A DNA stretch of 64,000 nt from an uncultured Pseudokineococcus sp. (GTDB lineage Bacteria; Actinomycetota; Actinomycetes; Actinomycetales; Quadrisphaeraceae): the NCBI RefSeq assembly GCF_947495735.1, contig NZ_CANMAA010000001.1:124001-188000 (forward strand), written 5' to 3'. The notes below the pieces were generated by a model that saw only the letters and a list, made by a program, of their open reading frames with translations, did no database searches and was not told where the DNA came from. Below are positions 8,522 through 16,700 of the stretch, piece after piece; the first letter of the stretch is position 1; each line of letters starts with the position of its first letter. A program made the translations under genes and the position numbers.

Positions 8522-9967
8522 TCAGCTCGTCGCCGGCTCGTACCGGCGGAGCCGGTGCGTGCCGCGGACCAGCGCGCGCAGGTCCTCGAGGGACCCGGTG
8601 ACCGTCCCGGTGGCGCGGGCCTGCACGAGGACGTTGCCGAGCGCGGTCGCCTCGACGGGCCCGGCGAGGACGGGACGCCCGCACGCGTCGGCGGTGAGCT
8701 GGCACAGCAGCGTGTTCCGGGCGCCGCCGCCGACCACGTGGACGACGTCGACGTCGCGGCCCGAGAGGCGCACGGCGTCCTCGACGGCCCGGGCGAAGGC
8801 CCCGGCCAGGCTGTCGAGGACGCAGCGCACCACGGCGGCGCGCTCGACCGGGGAGGGCTGCCCGGTGGCCTCGCACGCCCGCTGGACGCGCCCGACCATG
8901 GGCCCCGGCGGCAGGAACGACGGGTCGTCCACGTCCACCACGGGACCGCCCGGCGGCAGGTCCCCGGCGGCGGCGAGCAGCCGGCCCAGGTCGGCGTCGC
9001 CGCCGTCGCCGCGCCACTCCTCCAGGCAGCACTGCAGGACCCACAGGCCCATGACGTTGTGCAGGTACCGCACGCGCCCGTCGACGCCGCGCTCGTTGGT
9101 GAAGCCCGCGGCGAGGCTCTCGGGGGCGAGGACCGGGTCCTCGAGCTCGACCCCCACCAGCCCCCAGGTGCCGCAGGCGATGTAGGCGAACCGCTCGTCG
9201 GTGGCCGGCACGGCCACGACGGCGGAGGCGGTGTCGTGGCTCCCGACGGCGACCAGCTCGGTGCCGCGCAGGCGCGTGCGGTCCACGACGGCCGGCAGCA
9301 GCGGGCCGAGCCGCGCCCCGGCGTCGACGACGTCGGGCAGGAGCGCCGGCGAGACGCCCGCCAGCTCGAGCAGGTCCTGCGCCCACCGGCCGGTGCGCAC
9401 GTCGGCGAGGCCCGTGGTGGAGGCGTTGGTCGACTCCGCGACGCGCTGGCCGGAGAGCCAGAACCCCAGCAGGTCCGGCAGCAGGAGCAGCTGCTCCGCC
9501 CGCTCGAGCAGGGGGCCGTCGGCCTCCGCGACGAGCTGGTAGATCGTCGTGAACGGCAGGTGCTGCAGCCCGTTGCGGGCGTAGAGGTCGTCGGCCGCCA
9601 GTCGCTGGTGCACGCGCTCGGCGACGCCGTCGGTGCGGGGGTCGCGGTAGGAGCGGGGGTTGGCGAGGAGCCCGCCGCCGCCATCCAGCAGGGCGTAGTC
9701 CACCGCCCACGTGTCGACGGCGACGCTGCTCACACCGTCGGGACCGGCGCGGTGGGCGGCGTCGGCGAGGCCCGCCAGCGCGTCCTGCCAGAGGCCGAGG
9801 ACGTCCCAGTGCAGGCGGCCGCTTCGGCCGTCCGGGCCCGCCGCCACCTCGACGGCGCCGTTGCGGAAGCGCGCGACCTCCGTCAGCTGCAGCCGGTCGG
9901 GGGCGACGTCGCCGAGCATCACGCGCCCGCTGGAGGCACCCAGGTCGACGGCCGCGTGCAGGCTCAC
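8522..9967 (-). CDS. rhaB: Rhamnulokinase
   Basis: A 481-residue FGGY-family sugar kinase that phosphorylates L-rhamnulose to L-rhamnulose 1-phosphate. Phosphate-binding DLGASSGR is at residues 8-15; the likely catalytic base is Asp245 in GSHDTASAV; CGTWGLVGVE and the adenosine-site VGGGARNTLLCQLTAD follow. DLGASSGRV at the very start is characteristic of RhaB rather than xylulokinase or glycerol kinase. Length equals the usual 480-490. It lies 40 bases downstream of rhaD in the rhaM-rhaI-rhaD-rhaB order, which by itself supports the assignment. Confidence 0.95.
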   Translation of the reverse strand: MSLHAAVDLGASSGRVMLGDVAPDRLQLTEVARFRNGAVEVAAGPDGRSGRLHWDVLGLWQDALAGLADAAHRAGPDGVSSVAVDTWAVDYALLDGGGGLLANPRSYRDPRTDGVAERVHQRLAADDLYARNGLQHLPFTTIYQLVAEADGPLLERAEQLLLLPDLLGFWLSGQRVAESTNASTTGLADVRTGRWAQDLLELAGVSPALLPDVVDAGARLGPLLPAVVDRTRLRGTELVAVGSHDTASAVVAVPATDERFAYIACGTWGLVGVELEDPVLAPESLAAGFTNERGVDGRVRYLHNVMGLWVLQCCLEEWRGDGGDADLGRLLAAAGDLPPGGPVVDVDDPSFLPPGPMVGRVQRACEATGQPSPVERAAVVRCVLDSLAGAFARAVEDAVRLSGRDVDVVHVVGGGARNTLLCQLTADACGRPVLAGPVEATALGNVLVQARATGTVTGSLEDLRALVRGTHRLRRYEPATS

Positions 9968-10007
9968 GGCGCCCCTCCCGCCGGGTCCGGGGTCGGTGCC
10001 GGGCCCG

Positions 10008-12059
10008 TCACCGCAGGAACGCCGCGGCGACGCCGGAGTCCACCGGCACGTGCAGGCCCGTGGTCCGCGAGAGCTCGCCGCCGGTGAGGACGAAGACGGC
10101 GTCGGCCACGTGCTCGGGCAGCACCTCGCGCTTGAGCAGCGTCCGCTGGGCGTAGAAGGCGCCCAGCTCCTCCTCGGGGATGCCGTAGGTCTTCGCGCGC
10201 TGGGCGCCCCACCCGCCGGCGAAGATGCCGGAGCCCCGCACGACGCCGTCGGGGTTGACGCCGTTCACCTTGATCCCGTGCTCGCCGAGCTCGGCGGCCA
10301 GCAGGCGCACCTGGTGGGCCTGGTCGGCCTTCACGGCCGAGTAGGCGATGTTGTTCGGGCCCGCGAAGACGCTGTTCTTGCTGGAGATGTAGACGACGTC
10401 GCCGCCCATGCCCTGGGCGATGAGCACGCGGGCGCACGCCTGGGAGACCAGGAAGCTGCCCTTGGCCATGACGTCGTGCTGCAGGTCCCAGTCGCGCTCC
10501 GTCGTCTCCAGCAGCGGCTTGGAGATCGACAGGCCCGCGTTGTTGACGACGAGGTCGAGCCCGCCGAAGGCCAGGACGGCGTCGCGGACGGCCGCGGCCA
10601 CCGCGGCCGGGTCGGACACGTCGGCCGCGACGCCGACGGCGACGTCGGTCCCCTTCGCCCCGGCGATGCCCGCGGCGGCCTCCTGGGCCTTCGCGAGGTC
10701 GAGGTCGGCGACGACGACGCACGCGCCCTCGGCGGCCAGCCTCGTGGCGATCGCCTTCCCGATGCCCGAGGCCGCGCCGGTCACGAGGGCGACGCGCGTG
10801 GCCAGCGGCTTCGGCCGCGGCCGGCGGGCCAGCTTGGCCTCCTCCAGCGCCCAGTACTCGATGCGGAACTTCTCCGCCTCGTCGATGGGCGCGTACGTGC
10901 TCACCGTCTCGGCACCGCGCATGACGCCGATCGCGTTGCGGTAGAACTCGCCCGCCACGCGGGCCGTCTGCTTGTCCGCGCCGTAGGTGAACATGCCGAC
11001 GCCGGGGACGAGGACGACGGCGGGGTCGGCGCCGCGCATCGCCGGGCTGCCCGGCACGGCGTGCCGCTCGTAGTAGGCCGTGTACTCCGCGCGGTAGGCC
11101 TCGTGCAGCGCGGGCAGCCGCTCGAGCACCTCCTCGAGGGGGGCGGTGGCGGGCAGGTCCAGCACGAGGGGGCGGACCTTGGTGCGCAGGAAGTGGTCCG
11201 GGCAGGACGTGCCGAGCGCCGCCAGGCGGGGGTGCTCGGAGCGCGCGAGGAAGTCGAGCACCGCGGGGGAGTCGTCGTAGTGGCCGACCTGGGGGGCGTC
11301 CGTGGACGCCAGCCCGCGCAGCACCGGCGCCAGGGCGGCGGCGCGCTCGCGGCGCTCGGCCTCGGGCAGGGGGGCGTGCCCGGCCAGCTCCTCGCCGAAG
11401 GGGTGGGTGCCGCTGGCGGCCTCGCGCTCGGCGAGGAAGGACTCCGCGGTGCGGACGATCTCGAGCGAGCGCTCCTGGCACTCCTCGCTGGTGGCGCCCC
11501 AGGCGGTGATGCCGTGGCCGCCGAGCACGCAGCCGATCGCCCGGGGGTTCGCCCGCGCCACCTCGGCGATGTCCAGGCCGAGCTGGAAGCCCGGGCGCCG
11601 CCACGGCACCCACGCGACGCGGTCGCCGAAGACCTCGCGGACCAGGGCCTCGCCGTCCGCGGCCGTCGCCAGCGCGATGCCCGCGTCGGGGTGCAGGTGG
11701 TCGACGTGCGCCGCCTCGACGAGCCCGTGCATGGCCGTGTCGATCGAGGGCGCCGCCCCGCCTCGCCCGTGCAGGCAGTAGTCGAAGGCCGCGACCATCT
11801 CGTCCTCGCGCTCCACGCCGGGGTAGACGTCGACGAGCGCGCGCATCCGGTCCAGGCGCAGGACGGCGAGGCCGTCGGCGGTGAGGGTGCCGAGGTCGCC
11901 CCCGGAGCCCTTCACCCACAGCAGCTCGACCTCGCGGCCGGTCGCCGGGTCGACGTCGACGCCTTTCGCGGACGTGTTGCCGCCCGCGTAGTTGGTCGTG
12001 GTGGGGTCGGCGCCGAGGGCGTTGGAGCGGGCGACGAGGTCGGCGACGGGGGTGCTCAC
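10008..12059 (-). CDS. rhaD: Bifunctional rhamnulose-1-phosphate aldolase / short-chain (lactaldehyde) dehydrogenase
   Basis: A fusion of about 683 residues. The N-terminal part (to about 420) is a class II, zinc-dependent aldolase splitting L-rhamnulose 1-phosphate to DHAP and L-lactaldehyde; the metal-binding HLHPD motif is at about 121-125. The C-terminal part is a short-chain dehydrogenase with TGAASGIG at about 426-433 and the catalytic YSAVK at about 572; in characterised homologues it oxidises L-lactaldehyde to L-lactate with NAD+. Called RhaD, RhaE or RhaEW in different taxa. I prefer the GTG at 12059 because AGGAG lies 6 bases upstream; an ATG at 12110, overlapping the rhaI stop as TGATG, would add 17 Pro/Ser/Thr-rich residues. 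The lactate product links this operon to lutABC at the other end of the window. Confidence 0.94.
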   Translation of the reverse strand: MSTPVADLVARSNALGADPTTTNYAGGNTSAKGVDVDPATGREVELLWVKGSGGDLGTLTADGLAVLRLDRMRALVDVYPGVEREDEMVAAFDYCLHGRGGAAPSIDTAMHGLVEAAHVDHLHPDAGIALATAADGEALVREVFGDRVAWVPWRRPGFQLGLDIAEVARANPRAIGCVLGGHGITAWGATSEECQERSLEIVRTAESFLAEREAASGTHPFGEELAGHAPLPEAERRERAAALAPVLRGLASTDAPQVGHYDDSPAVLDFLARSEHPRLAALGTSCPDHFLRTKVRPLVLDLPATAPLEEVLERLPALHEAYRAEYTAYYERHAVPGSPAMRGADPAVVLVPGVGMFTYGADKQTARVAGEFYRNAIGVMRGAETVSTYAPIDEAEKFRIEYWALEEAKLARRPRPKPLATRVALVTGAASGIGKAIATRLAAEGACVVVADLDLAKAQEAAAGIAGAKGTDVAVGVAADVSDPAAVAAAVRDAVLAFGGLDLVVNNAGLSISKPLLETTERDWDLQHDVMAKGSFLVSQACARVLIAQGMGGDVVYISSKNSVFAGPNNIAYSAVKADQAHQVRLLAAELGEHGIKVNGVNPDGVVRGSGIFAGGWGAQRAKTYGIPEEELGAFYAQRTLLKREVLPEHVADAVFVLTGGELSRTTGLHVPVDSGVAAAFLR

Positions 12060-12109
12060 GGGGGTCTCCTGGGAGGTCGGCGTCGGAGGGCTCGGGGGAG
12101 GGGTGCTCA

Positions 12110-13288
12110 TCAGGCGCCCCACCCGGCCTGGGTGCCGCCCACGCGCTCGGCGGCGACCCGCTCGGCGTACCCGGAGGCCGCGAAGGCGCGGTAGGGGTCG
12201 GCGGGCAGCCCGCGGCTCTCGCGCAGCTCGGCGAGCAGGGGCCGGACGTCGGTGCTGTAGGCGTCCATGAGCAGGCCGTTCGCGGCGAGCACGTCACCGG
12301 CGCGCTGGGCCTGCCCGAGCGCCTCGCGGTCGACCAGCAGGGCCTTGGCGGTGGCCTCCTGCACGTTCATGACCGACCGGATCTGCCCGGGGATCTTCTC
12401 CTCGATGTTGTGGCACTGGTCGAGCATGAAGTTGACGCCCGAGTCGGGGCGCAGGGCGTCGCCGCCGACGATCTCGTGCATGATCCGGAACAGCTGGAAC
12501 GGGTCGGCGGCGCCGACGATGAGGTCGTCGTCGCCGTAGAAGCGCGAGTTGAAGTCGAAGGCGCCGAGCCGGCCCGCCCGCAGCAGCTGGGCGACGATGA
12601 ACTCGATGTTCGTCCCCGGCGCGTGGTGGCCGGTGTCCAGCACCACCATCGCCTGCTCGCCGAGCGCCAGGCAGTGCAGCAGCGAGGTGCCCCAGTCGGG
12701 GATGTCCATCGCGTAGAAGTACGGCTCGTAGAACTTGTACTCCAGCACGATGCGCATGTCGGCGTCGAGACCGGCGTAGACCTCGGCGAGGGACTCCGCG
12801 AGGCGGTCCTGGCGGCCGCGCAGGTCGTCCTGGCCCGGGTAGTTGGTGCCGTCCGGCAGCCAGATCTTGAGGTCCTTCGAGCCCGTGGCCCGCATCACGT
12901 CGAGGCACTGCAGGTGGTGCTGCACGGCCTTGCGGCGGATCGCGGGGTCGGCGTTGGTCAGCGACCCGAGCTTGTAGTCGTCGTCCTGGAAGACGTTGGA
13001 GTTGATCGTCCCCAGCTGCACGCCCTCGTCGGCGGCGTGGGCCGCCAGCGCCCCGAAGTCGTCGACGAGGTCCCACGGGATGTGCAGCGAGACCCGGGGC
13101 GCGGCGCCGGTGTGGCGGTGCACCTGCGCGGCGTCGCTGACCTTCTCGAAGGGGTCGCGCGGGACGCCCTTCGTCGGGAAGACCTTGAAGCGCGTCCCCG
13201 CGTTGCCGAAGGCCCAGCTCGGGAGCTCGATGCTCTGCTGGGCGAGGGCGTCGAGGGCGTGCTGGCGGCGCTGGTCGGACGTGGTCAT
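12110..13288 (-). CDS. rhaI: L-rhamnose isomerase
   Basis: A 392-residue cytoplasmic enzyme converting L-rhamnose to L-rhamnulose. It is of the RhaI type found in actinobacteria and pseudomonads (xylose-isomerase-like TIM barrel), not enterobacterial RhaA. Visible conserved segments are FPTKGVPRDPFEKV near residue 36, TINSNVFQDDDYKLGSLTN, LKIWLPDGTNYPGQDD, LEYKFYEPYFYAMDI, VLDTGHHAPGTNIEFI and FDFNSRFYGDDDL, which carry the metal and substrate ligands of the family. The ATG at 13288 overlaps the end of rhaM by 4 bases; the frame is open further upstream but only inside rhaM. Its stop overlaps or abuts the next gene, rhaD. Confidence 0.95.
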   Translation of the reverse strand: MTTSDQRRQHALDALAQQSIELPSWAFGNAGTRFKVFPTKGVPRDPFEKVSDAAQVHRHTGAAPRVSLHIPWDLVDDFGALAAHAADEGVQLGTINSNVFQDDDYKLGSLTNADPAIRRKAVQHHLQCLDVMRATGSKDLKIWLPDGTNYPGQDDLRGRQDRLAESLAEVYAGLDADMRIVLEYKFYEPYFYAMDIPDWGTSLLHCLALGEQAMVVLDTGHHAPGTNIEFIVAQLLRAGRLGAFDFNSRFYGDDDLIVGAADPFQLFRIMHEIVGGDALRPDSGVNFMLDQCHNIEEKIPGQIRSVMNVQEATAKALLVDREALGQAQRAGDVLAANGLLMDAYSTDVRPLLAELRESRGLPADPYRAFAASGYAERVAAERVGGTQAGWGA

Positions 13289-13686
13289 CGGGGGCCTCCG
13301 GCAGGGGCGGTCGGGAGAGCGCCGGGCCCGGGCGGGACGGCGGCGGGCGGGACGGCTGCGCGCTGGGCGTCGAGGTCGAACACGCACTCCAGGCGGACGG
13401 TCCCGGTGTCGGGGCGCCCGCCGGGGAGGTCGGCGAAGAAGGGGGCCATCTCGGCCTGCCACCGGGCGTTGACCTCGGTGGCGTCCATGGCCGCCTGGGC
13501 GGCGTCGAGGTCGTCGGCGACGACCGTGCCGACGAGGAGCCCGTCGCCGCGCAGGAAGAGCCGGTAGTCGCGCCAGCCGGAGGCGGCGAGCGCCTCGAGC
13601 ATCTCGGGCCAGACCTCGGCGTGGCGGCGGGTGTACTCCTCGAGCCGGTCGGGGCGGACCTGCAGGGTGAAGCAGTACTGGGGCAT
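13285..13686 (-). CDS. rhaM: L-rhamnose mutarotase
   Basis: A 133-residue dimeric alpha/beta-barrel (ferredoxin-like) protein interconverting the alpha and beta anomers of L-rhamnose before isomerisation. The first 104 residues match the usual family length, with the active-site region RRHAEVWPEML (His22) and WRDYRLFLRGDG. The last 30 residues are a Pro/Ala-rich tail not needed by the family. AGGAG sits 5-6 bases before the ATG. It is the first gene of the rha operon; the operator-like TGAAACGTTCCA lies 17 bases upstream in only 75 bases of non-coding DNA. Confidence 0.94.
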   Translation of the reverse strand: MPQYCFTLQVRPDRLEEYTRRHAEVWPEMLEALAASGWRDYRLFLRGDGLLVGTVVADDLDAAQAAMDATEVNARWQAEMAPFFADLPGGRPDTGTVRLECVFDLDAQRAAVPPAAVPPGPGALPTAPAGGPR

Positions 13687-13702
13687 CGTCGCTCCTGGTG
13701 CC

Positions 13703-13714
13703 TGAAACGTTCCA
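13703..13714 (-). promoter_or_regulatory. LacI-type operator of the rha operon (class A)
   Basis: TGAAACGTTCCA, read on the plus strand, is a near-perfect palindrome with the central CG typical of LacI-family operators. It lies 17 bases upstream of rhaM. Related sites occur at 28749, 43256, 49513 and 51977, each before a rhamnose- or uronate-related gene. A LacI regulator of rhamnose use is the likely ligand; which gene encodes it is inferred. Confidence 0.7.
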
Positions 13715-13761
13715 CGGAGAGTGTCTCGGAGGCTAGTGCCGGCCGGTGGGGCGGGAGCGGC

Positions 13762-16700
13762 TCAGCCGCCGGTGACGACGACCCGCGTCGTGACGACCAG
13801 GCCGGACACCCGGCCCGTGGCGACGACCTCGGCCGAGCCCGTCGAGGTGCGCGGGTGGACCACGGCGGTCACCTCGCCCCGGCCCTCGGCGTCGGTCCGG
13901 ACGCGGGCGAGGCGCCGGCCGTCGAGGACGACGTCCACGGCCTCCCGGGGGGCGAAGCCGCTGACGGACACGGTGGTCCGCCCGCCGGCGACCACCCCGC
14001 CCGCGAGGACCAGCTGCGGCCCCGCCTCGACGAGCTCGCCCGGCCCCGGGTCCTCCCCGGTGTAGGCGATGCTCGGCGCCGGCGGCGCCTCCATCCCCGC
14101 CCCGAGGAAGTAGGAGGTGTGCGGCGGCTGGTTGTAGCTGGTGTTCTGCCACGCCACCGCCAGGCGGTAGGTCGGGTCGGACATCAGGGTGCGGAGCCGG
14201 TGCTCCGTGACGTCGGTGGTCGTGTGGACCCGCAGCGCCGAGGAGTCCTCGAGCCGCGTGACGACCTCCTCGCGCCAGTCGCCGAAGAGGTCGGCCTGGA
14301 TCGCCGGGGTGCCCTTCGTGCCGTTGGCCGTGAGCGTCCCGGAGGCCCGGTAGACCTCGACCTCCTCCTGCGCCTCCCAGTCCCACTTCGCGATGGTGGG
14401 GACGCCGGCGCCGCGGTCGGCGTCGTAGTCGTGGTCGGTGATCTCCCGCAGGAGGTCCCCGTCCCACCAGGTGAGGAAGTTGGCCGCGGGGATCGAGGTG
14501 GACAGCAGCTCGCCGTCCGCCGAGCGCATCTCGCCGACGCGGGAGTTCCAGGCCGCGTCACCGCCGACGGCCCAGCCCTCCGCCCCCTCGTGCCGGGGGT
14601 CGACGTCGCCCATCGCCGCGCGGCCGGTGTCGCGCGTGGCCGGGATCGACCAGATGATCTCGCCCGTCGCCGCGTCCCGGAACGTCGCGCCGCGCTGCCC
14701 CGAGGCGCCCATGTCCTCGTGCGCGGCGAAGACCTCGAGCCCGGGACGGCCCGGGGCGAAGTCCGAGACGTGCAGGGCGTCGCCGTGGCCCAGCCGCGTG
14801 TTGTAGAGCGGCGTGCCGTCGTCGTCGAGGGTCAGGGAGCCGAAGACGACCTCGTCCTTCTGGTCGCCGTCGACGTCGGCCACCGCGAGCTGGTGGTTGC
14901 CCTGGCCGCGGTACTGCGAGCCCGCCTGGTCGGTGTCGAAGACCCACCGCTGCGTGAGCTCCGCGCCGTCGAAGTCGTACGCGGCGACGACCGCCCGCGT
15001 GTAGTAGCCGCGGCTGAAGATGACGCTCGGCCGCTCGCCGTCGAGGTAGGCGGTGCCCGCCAGGAAGCGGTCGACGCGGTTGCCGTAGCCGTCGCCCCAG
15101 GCGCCCACGTCACCGCGCGGCGGCGTGTAGTCGACGGTGTCCACGGCGGCGCCGGTGGCCCCGTCGAAGACGGTCAGGTACTCGGGGCCCGTGAGCACGT
15201 ACCCGCCGGAGTTGCGGAAGTCCGCGCTCGCGTCGCCGATGACCCGGCCCTGGCCGTCGACGGTGGCGTCGGCGGTCTTCATGGTGACCTCGGCGCGCCC
15301 GTCGCCGTCCAGGTCGTAGACCTGGAACTGCGTGTAGTGGGCGCCGGCGCGGATGTTGCGCCCCAGGTCGATGCGCCACAGGCGCGTGCCGTCCACCTCG
15401 TAGGCGTCCACGTAGACCGGGCCCGTGTAGCCCGCCCGGGAGTTGTCCTTGGCGTTGGACGGGTCCCACTTCAGGACGACCTCGAGCTCGCCGTCGCCGT
15501 CCAGGTCCGCCACCGAGGCGTCGTTCGCCGCGTAGGTGTAGGGCTGCCCGGCCTCGTCGACGCCGTCCGCCGGCTTGTCCAGCGGGATGTCCAGCGTCTG
15601 GTCGTCCCAGACCGAGAAGTCCTCGGTCGCCCAGCGCTCGACGCCCTCGACCACCGCGCTCACGCGGTAGGTCGAGCCCGTCCCGCCGTCGGCGTCGAGC
15701 AGGTTCGTGCTGCCGGTGAGCGGCTCGTCGGTGACGCGCTCGCCGTCGCGGTAGACGTGGAAGGCGACGGACTCCGGGTCCAGGCCCAGCATCCGCCAGC
15801 CGACGTACGCGCCGCCGTCGACGGCCACGGCGACGGGGGAGCGGTCGAGGCGCTCGGCCTGGCGCTCGAGGACGGTCGGGGCCTCGGTGAGGAGGACCTC
15901 CGAGCGCTCCGAGGTGCCCCCGGCGTTCACGGCGGCCACCGCGTAGCGGTAGGGCACCGTGGTGAGGACGTCGGTGTCGGTGAAGGTCGGCCCGTCCGCG
16001 CGGCCGACCAGCGCCAGCTCGCCGTCGGCCCCGGGGGCGCCCTCGGCGCCCTCGGCCCGGTAGACGAGGTAGTACCCGGCGCCCTCGGAGGGGGCCCAGG
16101 TCAGGGTGAGCTCGCGGGCCTGGAGGTCGGTCACCGCGAGGCCGGTGGGCACCGGCGCGGTGGCGACGTCGTCGTCCACCGTCGTCACGAGGACGTCCTC
16201 GGTCGGCACCGACTCGGTGCCCGCGGCGTCCAGGGCGACGACGCGGTAGGCGTACTCGAGCCCGACGGCGGCGGTGGTGTCGACGTAGGAGGTCTCCTGG
16301 ACGTCGGCCAGGGCCTCGGCCTCCGCGGCCCCCGGCGCCTGGCGGTAGACGCGGTAGCCGGCGGCCTCGGGCACGCCGGCCCACGACAGGGGCACGGCGA
16401 CGCCGCTGCCCTCCACGTCGACGTCGCCCGCCGCGAGGGCGGTCGGCGCCAGCAGCAGCGCGGTGACCTCCACCCCGTTGAGCCGGGAGGACGAGCCCGT
16501 CATGACGAGGTTGATCTGCCCGTCGACCACGTCGACCGGCTGGCTGATCTTCTTGCTGACCGCTCCGCGGCCGGCGTTGGAGGACCCGTAGGCGCGGCCC
16601 TCGATCTGCACCTCGGAGCGGCTCGTGCCGATCCAGTCGCCGTTGTAGGTCGTCACGGCGTAGGTGCCGCGGGGCACGTCGATCGCGAGCTCGTGCACCG

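Noticed and set aside
12060-12110. ATG 12110 as rhaD start
   Set aside because: It overlaps the rhaI stop as TGATG and is possible, but has a weak ribosome site; the GTG at 12059 has AGGAG at proper distance and begins the conserved aldolase region. Kept as an alternative.
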